Positions 18,911 through 27,814 of a DNA stretch of 64,000 nt are shown here, one piece after another. The position numbers were made by a program, and so were the translations under genes. Each line of letters begins with the position of its first letter. Position 1 is the first letter of the stretch. The notes beneath the pieces were generated by a model, which was given only the letters and a program-made list of their open reading frames with translations, had not been told where the DNA came from and did no database searches. Origin of the DNA: Methanosarcina sp. UBA293 (GTDB lineage Archaea; Halobacteriota; Methanosarcinia; Methanosarcinales; Methanosarcinaceae); NCBI GenBank assembly GCA_002499445.1, contig DALS01000046.1, positions 1 to 64,000 of the forward strand, in the 5' to 3' direction.

Positions 18911-18986
18911 GGGGATATACCCCTCTCAAACTTATTTTCACTTTCTTATTTTCACCTTCTCATTTGCATTTTCTTATTTACATTTT
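18911..18986. repeat. Hairpin and 14-base tandem repeat at the 3' end of the CobN-like gene
   Basis: AGGGGATATACCCCT (18911-18925) forms a tight hairpin between the convergent trmO and CobN-like genes. It is followed by four 14-base units of the type CTTATTTTCACTTT (18931-18944, 18945-18958, 18959-18972, 18973-18986). The last unit overlaps the stop codon of the CobN-like gene, so the repeat extends over the coding end. Confidence 0.7.
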
Positions 18987-21900
18987 CTTTTTCCTGAATC
19001 CCAGATAAATTCCACCCACTGCTGCTACCACTAAGAGAATTCCGAAAGTATCAGCACCCGAGAAGGAAGTACCTCCACTTTCTTTCTCTTCAGCAGAATC
19101 TTTCTGCATTTCATAACCTTCTACATAACTGGCTTCTGCGGAATTCTTAATACCTGGGGCAGGCTCCAAGGAGTCAATTCCGTATCCTGCTTCTGAATCA
19201 TGTGATGTTTGATTTTCATCCGACTCTTTAAAGGTCGTCTTAGAAGTCTGGTTGCCGGATACGCTATCTTTTGAGACTACACTAGCTTTTCCAGTACTGT
19301 GGCTGCCACGACTGCTGCTACTGCTGCTACTGCTCTGGATTTCTTCTATAGGCTTCAGAGTTTCGGCTTTAGTTGCAGCTTCGATTTGCTCAGAGTAGCC
19401 TGGAACAGATACCTTTCCACTTACAAATTCATGGAGCAGGGGATTTCCACAGGTATGATGACAGCATGAAGCTCCGTTTTCAGCCACAGACTGTTCATAT
19501 TCCGTTGCAAGGCTCTGGATAATCTCTTCCGACGGCTTCCAATATTCATGCCTGACAGCTTCAAGCATTCTGGCTGTTATCGACTGATGAGCATTGGGAT
19601 TATTCTGCTTGAACCATTCTTTCATAGCAGGATCATTGACATAGGTCTCGTACACCTGCTCCCAGACAGTATCGTCCACAAGGTCAGAGGCACTGACTTC
19701 CCATCCAAAAAGATTGTTCACAAACTCGGACATCATGCTGCCGCCTGAATATCCAGAATTCTGCATCCCTTCGATCCACCTGTCATTAAAATATCTGGCT
19801 CTCAGGTCCTTGCTGAGGTATTTCTGCATACTAATCATCTGAGCCCTTTCAGGGTCACTTGTATCCGAAACATACATCTCCGGAGTGGTCCCATCGCCCT
19901 TTAAGTACCTTGTTGCAAGGTTCAAGCCGCCGAAGTACTGGAAAAAGTCATCGTTGTCAAGGGAATCGTAAAGGTTTGAAGAGGCCGAATGTACCGACGC
20001 TTCAACATTTTTCAGGTTGCCTTCAAGGAGTTCTCTGGACTGTATGCCCCAGAAATCCTCTCCATAAGCGTATCCCATTTTGTCCAGGTATACGTTTGCA
20101 ATGGCTTCTTCGTTTTCCCATGTACCGCTCGCACTGACAGCATCTGAGACCCCTACGTCATAAGTGCCGTCCATTACCGCAAAGCAGCGCATTGTAGAGA
20201 GATTTGTTGCAGTCTCACTGTCATATCCTGCAGTTACCAGGGAATCATAGATAGCAAGGGAACTCTGGTTAACGTAGTTGGGATAGTTTATGGGTGGAAG
20301 AGAAGCTGCAAGTTTTACAGCGCGGTCTACTATTTTGATTTTATCCGGGAAAGCATCCCTCATTCCTGCGGTAGTGTAGACAACGTCAATACGCGGCCTC
20401 CCAGGCTTTGAAGCATTATATGAAGTATTATAATTTGGCAGCAGCTCTTCTTCAGGAATAGCCTCAACTCCAGTTACATACCCGTACTCATCCCAGACAG
20501 GCTGCACCCCGAGCATGTAGAGAACTTCGGCTTCCAGGGTTCCATGGTCGCCTATAAACTCTACCCCAAACCTTGAGAATGAAACTTTTTCAGGATATTC
20601 TCCATGTTCGTTATAGTAATCCTCGAGCAACTGGATTGCAAGCGACTTTCCAACCTCCCACGTTGCCTTTGAAGGATAGAGTTTTGAATTTATGCTATAA
20701 TAGTTGCGTCCTGTAGGTACTGCATCCGGATTCATAATGGGATCCAGCCCCGATGCTGGCGGGATAAAGCCTCCGTTCAAAGCTGAAAGAATTCTGTCAA
20801 TTTCTACATCGCAGTCAAGAAGCCGGTTCCTATAATCCAGCCCCTGTTCAAGATCAAGTGTAACTGTGCTATTGGTTTTTCCATAGACTGCAAGCTGTGC
20901 ATTGGAAACATTGGTATTATTGGTTACGACCTCCCAGACAAGCCAGGTAACTTCTGTATCATTTAACGGAATTCCAAGAGGATAAACAGATTCTGGATAG
21001 AAAGCTGCAGTAACATTCTTCTCAAAACTTCCTCCAAGCATAGCCCTTACCATTGCAGAGAGCTCGTCTTTCTCAGGGTTTGTCATGTTCGTTCCGGGAA
21101 CACGGCTGAGGATATGCATTCCGTATGGGATATTTTCATTCCCTACATCTTCAAGATATTCATGAAGGACATCTTTGACGAAAGTCTCAAATTCTTCTTC
21201 ACTGTAACCCTGGAGAGAGGTTACGTTTTCAATTCCCAGATCGACACTGAGGTTGAGTGCTGTTATCTCATCAATTATGGCCTGCCTGTATCCTGCCCTG
21301 GTCTGGGAAGTGATGCTAGGGTCGTAGTACTGCTGGACACCAATTGAGAGGTTCAGTAAGCCTCCATAAAGCCCGCTGCGTTCAAGAATCGGAGTCAGGT
21401 GGTCGATAATAAGGGCATTTCCCCTGTACTCTGCAGTTATCCCTTCTCCAACATTAGCAACAATATAAGGGTAGATATTCGGAATGTCCTGAAGCAGCAG
21501 TGGAGACCACTCTGAAGTCCAGTTCATACCGTAAGTTGAACCAGGAAGCCACTCATGCGTACCGTGGGTGCCCATGTGAATAACTGCATCTGGCTGCCAA
21601 TCGTGGTTCAGCCAGAGATAGAAAGCTATGTACTGGTGTGTGGGAGGCACAACACTGCTATGGTAAAGAGTATCATTGTTTTGTCCTGTTCCTCTGGCAG
21701 GTTGAGGCATGAGCCAGACATTCTCGAAGCGCACTGCAGGGATTACAATATACTTTCCGGATTCATTCTCATAGATCATAACACTCTTGTCTTGAGGCAA
21801 GTCTTCAGACCAGGGTTCTCCCCATTCAGCGGTTACACTGGCCCTCAGGTCTTCCGGAATTTCGGACTCAAACCAAGCTTTGTAGGTCTCCATGGGTATG

Positions 21901-23369
21901 AGATGCAATCCCCATTCAGCCCTGTTTTCTACCATTTTATTCAGGGCCCCCGGAGCCCAGGAACCGACATTGATACCCTGCGCCTGAAGCATCTCCAGGA
22001 GTTCGCTGTTGTTATCCGGAATTCCGGAGACCTCATACCCGCTTTCATTCATTGCTTTGAGAAGATCAAACATGCTCTGGGTGGTGTTGAGGTAATTTGC
22101 CGCTATATTGTCTTTTCCCGAAGGGTAATTGTAATAGATGACAGCTACTTTCTTGTCTTGATTTTCTTTTAACTTTAGTTCTGCCCAGTTAATTGACCTG
22201 TTTGACATCCAGTCAATCTGAGAGGGCAGAGGTTCGTAGTTGCTTTCACCGGTTTCGGTATCGTAATTATCAAATCCTATCACAATGTACTCGAAAATCC
22301 CGTCAATGCTTGGAAGCAGGGTCTTGTATACGATTTCGCTGCTAGGAATACCCCTGTTGCTGTCAGCCACATCAATAGAATTAGAGGGGTTTGTAACAAC
22401 CAAACCCGCGAGAACAGGAACATCAAGGTCTTCTAGCTCCTGTATACCTTTATCAGGATCTTCGTAATTCAAGCGGAAACTCTTAAGAGAAATTACACAC
22501 TGGACAAGAGGTTCTCCGTCCTCATCAAAGTAAAACTTGTGGATATCATTGAAGATCTCAAAACCTGCAACTACATTGCAGCCCTTTCCTTCCAGGTCAC
22601 GGATGAGCGCATCTATGACTTCAAGGTTATCACCCGTATAATCGGAAGCGTGGAACCATATTCCAATAGTTGGCTTGCTCTTATCATAAATATGTCTTGA
22701 TTCGTTTGAGTTAGTTAAGTTAGCTGAGTTAGAGTACCATTCAAGGTAATCAGTTGTGTTTTCAAACCAATCGGGCTGAGATTCATTTGTAGAAGAGCGT
22801 GCATCCGGATGGTAGAGTCCGGCTTCAGGGAAATCTATTGGGTCCTGATAAATCCAGCTATCCGTAAGCTCAGGTTTATCTCCGTAAGTTTTTGCTAGAT
22901 AGATAAGGAAATTTTCAGCGTTTTTCTTCAGGACTCCTCTTGAACCCATATTGTAAAAGAATTTCTCTTCGGTAGAATTGTATGGTTTAGTCCCGGCAAA
23001 AATCTTATCATAAGTTGAAGCGTTGATATATGTCGGGTCCATCATAGAGGTAATGTCTATGAGTGCAGCTCCTTTTTCATGGGCCCTTTCAAGGTCGTCA
23101 CCTATATACTCGAACAGATTCCAGAGCATGTAGGTAAATATTACGTCAGGGTTTCCCAGATCAATATTAGAAAAATTGGAATAACCTGAAATGTACGTTA
23201 CATTTATACTCGCATTGTATGGATTGGACTCCTCTGCCGCAGCAAGAGCACTTCCATCATAACAGATAAAAGTAAGATTTACCTGATTTTCACCAGCCGC
23301 TACATTCTGTGCTAGCAGTAAAAGTACCACTGCACATAAAACCAATAATCTGCTTTGTGCCGTACGCAT
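18978..23369 (-). CDS. Secreted, membrane-anchored CobN-like chelatase subunit
   Basis: About 1463 residues, the size of CobN/BchH large chelatase subunits. It starts with a signal peptide (MRTAQSRLL, then VLCAVVLLLLAQNVAA). The body carries CobN hallmarks: VAVIYYNYPSGKDNIAANYLN, a long HMGTHGTHEWLPGS metal-site motif and DHLTPILERSGLYGGLLNL. Near the C-terminus is a metal-binding-looking CCHHTC, then a serine-rich linker and a last membrane span, TFGILLVVAAVGGIYLGF, ending in RKKK. The catalytic body is therefore predicted outside the cell, unlike cytoplasmic CobN. The start at 23369 is preferred over 23384 because GGGGAT lies just before it and a duplicated leader has its ATG at the matching place. 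Predicted role: metal insertion into or removal from a tetrapyrrole at the surface. Substrate unknown. Confidence 0.85.
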   Translation of the reverse strand: MRTAQSRLLVLCAVVLLLLAQNVAAGENQVNLTFICYDGSALAAAEESNPYNASINVTYISGYSNFSNIDLGNPDVIFTYMLWNLFEYIGDDLERAHEKGAALIDITSMMDPTYINASTYDKIFAGTKPYNSTEEKFFYNMGSRGVLKKNAENFLIYLAKTYGDKPELTDSWIYQDPIDFPEAGLYHPDARSSTNESQPDWFENTTDYLEWYSNSANLTNSNESRHIYDKSKPTIGIWFHASDYTGDNLEVIDALIRDLEGKGCNVVAGFEIFNDIHKFYFDEDGEPLVQCVISLKSFRLNYEDPDKGIQELEDLDVPVLAGLVVTNPSNSIDVADSNRGIPSSEIVYKTLLPSIDGIFEYIVIGFDNYDTETGESNYEPLPSQIDWMSNRSINWAELKLKENQDKKVAVIYYNYPSGKDNIAANYLNTTQSMFDLLKAMNESGYEVSGIPDNNSELLEMLQAQGINVGSWAPGALNKMVENRAEWGLHLIPMETYKAWFESEIPEDLRASVTAEWGEPWSEDLPQDKSVMIYENESGKYIVIPAVRFENVWLMPQPARGTGQNNDTLYHSSVVPPTHQYIAFYLWLNHDWQPDAVIHMGTHGTHEWLPGSTYGMNWTSEWSPLLLQDIPNIYPYIVANVGEGITAEYRGNALIIDHLTPILERSGLYGGLLNLSIGVQQYYDPSITSQTRAGYRQAIIDEITALNLSVDLGIENVTSLQGYSEEEFETFVKDVLHEYLEDVGNENIPYGMHILSRVPGTNMTNPEKDELSAMVRAMLGGSFEKNVTAAFYPESVYPLGIPLNDTEVTWLVWEVVTNNTNVSNAQLAVYGKTNSTVTLDLEQGLDYRNRLLDCDVEIDRILSALNGGFIPPASGLDPIMNPDAVPTGRNYYSINSKLYPSKATWEVGKSLAIQLLEDYYNEHGEYPEKVSFSRFGVEFIGDHGTLEAEVLYMLGVQPVWDEYGYVTGVEAIPEEELLPNYNTSYNASKPGRPRIDVVYTTAGMRDAFPDKIKIVDRAVKLAASLPPINYPNYVNQSSLAIYDSLVTAGYDSETATNLSTMRCFAVMDGTYDVGVSDAVSASGTWENEEAIANVYLDKMGYAYGEDFWGIQSRELLEGNLKNVEASVHSASSNLYDSLDNDDFFQYFGGLNLATRYLKGDGTTPEMYVSDTSDPERAQMISMQKYLSKDLRARYFNDRWIEGMQNSGYSGGSMMSEFVNNLFGWEVSASDLVDDTVWEQVYETYVNDPAMKEWFKQNNPNAHQSITARMLEAVRHEYWKPSEEIIQSLATEYEQSVAENGASCCHHTCGNPLLHEFVSGKVSVPGYSEQIEAATKAETLKPIEEIQSSSSSSSSRGSHSTGKASVVSKDSVSGNQTSKTTFKESDENQTSHDSEAGYGIDSLEPAPGIKNSAEASYVEGYEMQKDSAEEKESGGTSFSGADTFGILLVVAAVGGIYLGFRKKKM

Positions 23370-23700
23370 TTTATCCCCAAACATTGCATAATGAACCCTT
23401 GGGCACCCGGGAGAAAAATAACCAGAATGCCAGGCTCACAGAACGATTTTATTTAAAAGATTGCGAATTTTAGATATTTACACATAAACAGCTACCAAAT
23501 ATCAAAAGTGGAGTTGGAAGCTCTCGATTATAACATGCAACAAAATTCTAGAACATCCTGAAACTAATGAGCAGCCGATTCTGTATTATATCTTTAACAC
23601 TCAGCATTAGGGAAGAAAATACATAAAACAAGGTTTTTGGCTAATAATTATTAGCTGTTTAGGTAAAATGGTTAATAAATAGTGTTTTTAAACAAATATG
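23370..23700. repeat. Leader of the CobN-like gene, copy 1 of a diverged duplication
   Basis: Sequence just upstream of the CobN-like gene that recurs at 23930-24220. Matching landmarks are GGGCACCCGGGAGAAAAATA against GAGCACCCTAGCAAAAATA, both followed by ACCAG and CGATTTTATT. Further on, the stretch from CTAATGAG to ATGGTTAATAAATAG (about 23561-23690) has a counterpart at about 24079-24203. It should hold the promoter of the gene. Confidence 0.7.
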
Positions 23701-23831
23701 TTCAAAATATGTTCAGAATATGTTAAAATTATATAAAGTCTGGAAAAAGAATTTCTAAATAATTGAGACTCTTTTCCCGGAAAAAGAATAATATGACATT
23801 TATTATTCCATACTGAGATTTTAATGCTAAT

Positions 23832-23936
23832 TTAACCATTTTGAATCCGAAATAAGCTCTGACAATACAGAATAATTGATAATGACGTAAACAATAATAG
23901 AACTAAAACTGATATCGTTACAGATTTTTCTTGCAT
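23832..23936 (-). pseudogene. Remnant of a second CobN-like gene: signal peptide only
   Basis: A 34-codon frame beginning at ATG 23936, preceded by TGGAGAT at the correct distance. It encodes a basic start and hydrophobic stretch (MQEKSVTISV, LVLLLFTSLSIILY) like a signal peptide and then stops at TAA 23832. The DNA upstream (23937-24220) is a diverged copy of the leader of the intact CobN-like gene. The simplest reading is that a tandem paralogue lost its body and only the leader and secretion signal remain. Confidence 0.55.
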
Positions 23937-24220
23937 GTTATCTCCAGATAATGTGTTACGAATCCTAGAGCACCCTAGCAAAAATAACCAGGATATCTGA
24001 TCTGCTAGGCGATTTTATTCCAAAACATCTCTAATTTTTGAAAACTACAACGAAATAAACTTCAATTTTTCAAAAAACTAATGAATAACTGATTCTGGAT
24101 TATATCCTCAACATTCGGAGCATTAGGGAATAAAATACATAAAACAAGATTTTTGGCTCACGATTATTAGCTATTCAGATGAAATGGTTAATAGATAGCG
24201 TTTTGACATAATATATTTAT
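23930..24220. repeat. Duplicated CobN-like leader, copy 2
   Basis: Diverged counterpart of 23370-23700, in the same orientation. Long blocks are retained, for example GCATTAGGGAA followed by AAAATACATAAAACAAG, then TTTTTGGCT, present in both copies with few changes. Confidence 0.7.
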
Positions 24221-24259
24221 ATAATACTCCAGAACAAGTGTGTAAACAAAGATCTAAAG

Positions 24260-24459
24260 ATGTCTATTTCTGATAATAAACTACATGAAGTTTTTGGAGG
24301 TTTGCTCGAGGATATATACCCTCGAACAATGTTTGACAAGGTATTACATGGTTTTTTATAGGATTTTTTGGAGGATTACCCATCACATATTTTATTGGAG
24401 GTTTGCTCGAGAGTATTTACCCTCGAGCGATATTTGATAGATATTTGGTAGGTATTTGA
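24260..24459 (+). pseudogene. Two short frames sharing a GGLLExIYPR motif; gene remnant or micropeptides
   Basis: The first frame, ATG 24260 to TAG 24359, encodes 33 residues ending FGGLLEDIYPRTMFDKVL. The second, in another frame and open from about 24337 to TGA 24457, has a hydrophobic stretch (WFFIGFFGGLPITYFI) followed by GGLLESIYPRAIFDRYL. The same protein motif in two frames 100 bases apart suggests an internally repeated protein gene broken by a frameshift. A TATA-like TTTATATAATA stands about 40 bases before the first ATG. No ribosome binding site is obvious and I do not recognise the family. Confidence 0.35.
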
Positions 24460-24690
24460 AAACTGGGTTGTTTTTTAGATTTTATCATTAAGGCTACTAA
24501 ATTTCATTCTTCGCCTATCGCACCGAAGTACCTGGAAATAGGAACATTTAATTCTCCTGATAAGATATCCCATCTTCACTGATATCAATTCCATATGACC
24601 TTAGACGTTCTTGCTATTGTTTTTGCTCAAATCATCTTATTCCTCCGAATTTCATATCATTTAATAATTTGTTCTTTTTCTATCTTGATA

Positions 24691-24718
24691 TATCCCGGGA
24701 TTGCACACTCCCGGGATA
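24691..24718. repeat. Perfect ten-base inverted repeat
   Basis: TATCCCGGGA (24691-24700) and TCCCGGGATA (24709-24718) with an eight-base loop. It is strikingly GC-rich in an AT-rich zone. No T-run follows on either side, so a terminator is not the best fit; a protein-binding site or the stem of a small RNA is possible. Confidence 0.6.
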
Positions 24719-25097
24719 AACACCAGCTTATTGCATGTCTGTTTACTATGTCTGTTTACTTTTACATAGAGGATTGAATTTTTAACCATCATCTAATAAA
24801 CTCGAGAACTAAGTAAGGATATGGATTTGAATAATGGATTTTAGCTTCAGAGATAATATAAATACGAAAAATAAGAGAGCGTCCTTTTTTATAGAAATTA
24901 TAGTCAATGAAAGAAAGATTTACACAAACAAAAACTATAATTTTAAGTAATATCCCTGGAAAAATCAAATGAAAACATAAATCACTGAAAGCGCAGGGAC
25001 CACGGAAGAAAGGAAAGTTTGAATTTCAAAAAAGGTAATCGTTTTTTAAGGAAAGTATTAGATCTAAAGTTCTTTAAGAACTTTTAAATAAAAATAA

Positions 25098-25792
25098 TCA
25101 GACATCAAGCGGCTTGAGAAGCATGTTTCGCATCTGATTATACGATTTTTGCACTATTTCGGTGCTTCCTTCCAGTTCTATTACCTCGAAACCGAAGTTA
25201 CATGCAAATTCTTCAATTTTTTCTCAAAAACAGATTCATAAGACAGTTTTGTGTTAATCCTGGCGACTTTTCGGTAACCGAGTTCTCTCAGATGTTCAGG
25301 AGAAAGTTCAAAACCCAAAAGCGACTCATTGCCAACTCTGTATACAATCTTCCAGTTTACAACCCACATAGGAGTTAAGAAGAAGGCATCAATAGGGGTT
25401 CGCAGGCCTGGACATGAGATTAACGTTTGTATACGTTTTACTTTTAAGCCGGGTACGGTCTACATGGAGCCCCATTCCCTGAAGCTGAATAATAACACCA
25501 AGATTATTACTACATTTAAGGTCTTTTTTGATATTGTAAAAAGGCAGGACTACTGGTTCAATCCCTGCAGCTTCAAGCTTGTGCAGAAGACCGCTGTTTT
25601 CTTCATCCTCTATAAACAACTACAGCTCGCTGTTTGGGTTAGTCTGGCTTGCAAATTCCAGTGCATCACTTTCGCAAAGTGATATATATGTTTATATTTG
25701 CCATGTTGTCTTCTGCCGATACGGACGCTGAAAATAATAAAAACAAGGCCAGCACATAAATTATTTTTTCCAGATTTGCATTTCTTTTTCAT
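25098..25792 (-). pseudogene. Decayed gene for a secreted protein
   Basis: On the minus strand a protein of about 230 residues can be pieced together across several frameshifts and one amber codon. It begins with a signal peptide (MKKKCKSGKNNLCAGLVFII), continues in other frames with SDALEFASQTNPNSEL, a TAG, LFIEDEENSGLLHKLEAAGI and VVLPFYNI. Then come IDAFFLTPMWVVNWKIVYR and LSPEHLRELGYRKVARINTK, and it closes with FGFEVIELEGSTEIVQKS before TGA 25098. It sits directly downstream of the DUF2149 gene on the same strand and may once have been the fourth gene of that operon. The segment SDALEFASQTNPN resembles GSALAAAEESNPYN of the CobN-like protein, but this is too short to prove kinship. Confidence 0.65.
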
Positions 25793-25941
25793 ATGCTCAC
25801 CTCTCGAAATATCGCTATCTTACTTCAAATTGAAGAGCATACAATGAAAAACATACAGCAAGGAATTTTGATTATTTATAGAGATAAACTAAAAATATAT
25901 TTAAATGAAAACAACTAAACTTGTGTTAGGTGTTGAAAAAA

Positions 25942-26409
25942 TTAATCTAAAGCGGGTACAGTTGAAGAGGATGCAGTTGAAGTAGACAGGGATGGATTAG
26001 ACATAGATGAAGCGGACGAAGTTGAAGTATAGGTTTCATTACCTTCAAAGTCATCAGGCACGTAGATTACCCTGCCATCGGCAAGCCTGTAGGCTGTTCC
26101 AAGGGCTTCTCCTGTCCCTCCTCCGATACTATCGGTCATGTTCAGGACTTCAATGGGTTTTCCTTCTTCTTTGATGATCATCTTCATATCCTGAGCTCCC
26201 GGATTTTTAACAATCGTGAAATCTTCTTTAGAGCTTAGAAGTTCAGGAAGTTGATATGACATAACAAGCGCAACCAGTAGAGCCACAGAAAAGACCATTG
26301 CAACATCAAAAACATTGGCGACAGTAGCCATGGGATTTTGTTCATCCTCATCTTTTAAAAGCCCTGTGCGCCTGAATCTCCTGGATTTCCTCATGATTTC
26401 TTTCTCCAT
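25942..26409 (-). CDS. DUF2149 protein, ExbD-like
   Basis: 155 residues. A basic cytoplasmic start is followed by NPMATVANVFDVAMVFSVALLVALV, a single membrane span (about residues 26-50) with an aspartate near its beginning. ExbD, TolR and MotB also have one span with a buried aspartate that conducts ions. The remaining residues form a small outside domain and a serine/threonine-rich tail. It lies 16 bases after the MotA/ExbB gene. Known family context in methanogens joins DUF2149, MotA/TolQ/ExbB, DUF2162 and CobN-like proteins. Inferred role: the ExbD-like partner of a proton- or sodium-driven motor that energises the surface chelatase or its transporter. Confidence 0.85.
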   Translation of the reverse strand: MEKEIMRKSRRFRRTGLLKDEDEQNPMATVANVFDVAMVFSVALLVALVMSYQLPELLSSKEDFTIVKNPGAQDMKMIIKEEGKPIEVLNMTDSIGGGTGEALGTAYRLADGRVIYVPDDFEGNETYTSTSSASSMSNPSLSTSTASSSTVPALD

Positions 26410-26425
26410 TAAGAGATACTAAGTT

Positions 26426-27049
26426 TCAGTTGTTGTCCCCAATTGTATCCAGGATGTAATCGATATCAGACATGTCTTCCCAATACCAGCGCCTTCTGAC
26501 CTGTGTAAGTACATAGCCTATTCCGGCTGCAAAAAGTCCTACAACAGTTGTTGCAAAGGCGATCATGAGGTTTTGTGCAAGGGTCTCGAGGTCTCCTGAC
26601 GAAAGACCTATAAGAGCAGGACCTAATGGAATCAGAGTCCCCATAAGTCCCAGCATGGGCCCGATAGTTGAGATAATTTTTGTATGCTCAAGCCGTTTTG
26701 CCATCTTTATCTCATATTCCTGCGAAAGTCTCTCAATTGCAGGCAGATGCTGCTCTTCCAGATATTTTGCGGCATCTTTTGCAAAAGAAGTGACCATGTA
26801 ATTTTGCTTTATGTTCTCAAGAGACCTAGATGCTTCCGAAAAATCCGAATTTTGAAGATTACGCTCAATTTTTTTACAATTAGTTTCCAGATTACCCCAG
26901 TCTCTGTTCCTTTTTGTGTATTCAGAAAGGAATTCTCCCAGTTGAATCAGGGACATAAATACAAGGAGAGTTAGGAGCAGCATTACAGGGATCAGCAAAG
27001 CCGAGGAGAAAACATTCATCATGTCAGATAATAAATCCATCATGCTCAC
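26426..27049 (-). CDS. MotA/TolQ/ExbB proton channel family protein
   Basis: 207 residues with the ExbB plan: one N-terminal span (LLIPVMLLLTLLVFMSLI), a helical cytoplasmic domain, and two C-terminal spans. The first of these is in the signature region TKIISTIGPMLGLMGTLIPLGPAL, and the second is in NLMIAFATTVVGLFAAGIGYVL. In bacteria this subunit surrounds ExbD or TolR and uses the ion gradient to push a periplasmic partner. An archaeon with one membrane has no TonB-dependent outer membrane receptor, so the work must be done on something at the S-layer side. The start overlaps the DUF2162 stop by four bases. Confidence 0.92.
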   Translation of the reverse strand: MSMMDLLSDMMNVFSSALLIPVMLLLTLLVFMSLIQLGEFLSEYTKRNRDWGNLETNCKKIERNLQNSDFSEASRSLENIKQNYMVTSFAKDAAKYLEEQHLPAIERLSQEYEIKMAKRLEHTKIISTIGPMLGLMGTLIPLGPALIGLSSGDLETLAQNLMIAFATTVVGLFAAGIGYVLTQVRRRWYWEDMSDIDYILDTIGDNN

Positions 27050-27738
27050 AGGTCATGCCTCCTTATGCGTTCCAGGAAGAAACCTGCAAGGACAACGATC
27101 CCAAAAGCCATAAGAGGAACGATTCCGGTCTCTCCCCCTCCAGTTGAAACAAGGTTCATCTTTTTTGTTTGTATATAAGCTGGAATTAGCAGAGCCCCTA
27201 AAAGATAATAAATCCCGATCAGCATCATGGCATTTCCCATAGTTTCAGGGGTTTTTCCAAGCTTGATTTTCCCAAACCTGAAAAGAAAAGAAGAAGCCAC
27301 CACTGCTATAAAAAAAGCAATCCCTACAAAAACCCCTATTTTTATCCCGGAAAGGTTGAAGCTTCCTGAAAGTAACATACAGGATGCTGCAAGGGCTGCC
27401 AGACAGACAGGACAGGGCATGGATATAGCCAGGAAAGTATGCCTGGATACATCCATTCCCGCATTCCACTTTTTCTGGGTGTAAACTCCGGCCACTATAA
27501 GAAGCAGGGAAACAAGTACGTGAATTCCCATACCCATTGAGGAAAAACTCTCAAAGGTTTCCAGGCTTATGCGGTCAGTAACGGTTCCGAACAAAAAGGC
27601 CAAAAAAAAGTAACTACCTCCAATTGCCAGAATTTCTTTTGTGGTGATGTTTGAAAATCCACAACCTATTCCAGTTTTAATCCCAAAGACAAGAATACCT
27701 ATCAAAATACCAATAACAGATAATGCCGCAGAGTCCAT
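27046..27738 (-). CDS. DUF2162 family putative transporter
   Basis: 230 residues with about six to seven membrane spans. Two cysteines in MPCPVCLAALAASCMLL lie at the start of a span, reminiscent of DsbD/cytochrome c biogenesis and metal exporter-like membrane proteins. The C-terminal FLERIRRHDL is cytoplasmic. It leads the DUF2162-ExbB-DUF2149 operon; CAGGAG precedes the ATG. The family occurs in methanogens with CobN-like proteins and is taken to move a metal or corrinoid precursor, which remains unproven. The palindrome at 27787 lies just upstream of its promoter region. Confidence 0.85.
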   Translation of the reverse strand: MDSAALSVIGILIGILVFGIKTGIGCGFSNITTKEILAIGGSYFFLAFLFGTVTDRISLETFESFSSMGMGIHVLVSLLLIVAGVYTQKKWNAGMDVSRHTFLAISMPCPVCLAALAASCMLLSGSFNLSGIKIGVFVGIAFFIAVVASSFLFRFGKIKLGKTPETMGNAMMLIGIYYLLGALLIPAYIQTKKMNLVSTGGGETGIVPLMAFGIVVLAGFFLERIRRHDL

Positions 27739-27786
27739 AATATCTCCTGAGCATCTATAGTAGAATTAAATAAAAACTGGTTTTTG

Positions 27787-27814
27787 GGTAACGTTTGTTA
27801 CCTCCTGGGGTAAC
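27787..27814. promoter_or_regulatory. Candidate operator upstream of the DUF2162 operon
   Basis: Perfect palindrome GGTAACGTTTGTTACC (27787-27802, GGTAAC-N4-GTTACC), with a third half-site GGTAAC at 27809-27814 and a fourth at 27973-27978. The palindrome is about 50 bases upstream of the DUF2162 ATG, beside the TTTTTATTTAA promoter-like element on the minus strand. This placement suits a repressor site. The divergent ArsR-type gene at 28189 is the natural candidate to bind it. Confidence 0.5.

Noticed and set aside
21555..22172. Plus-strand frame of 205 residues inside the CobN-like gene
   Set aside because: Antisense to a clear long coding frame; no motif and no ribosome binding site.
23370..23480. 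Cobalamin riboswitch in the leader of the CobN-like gene
   Set aside because: I looked for a B12-box-like conserved segment and did not find one; the leader is described only as duplicated.
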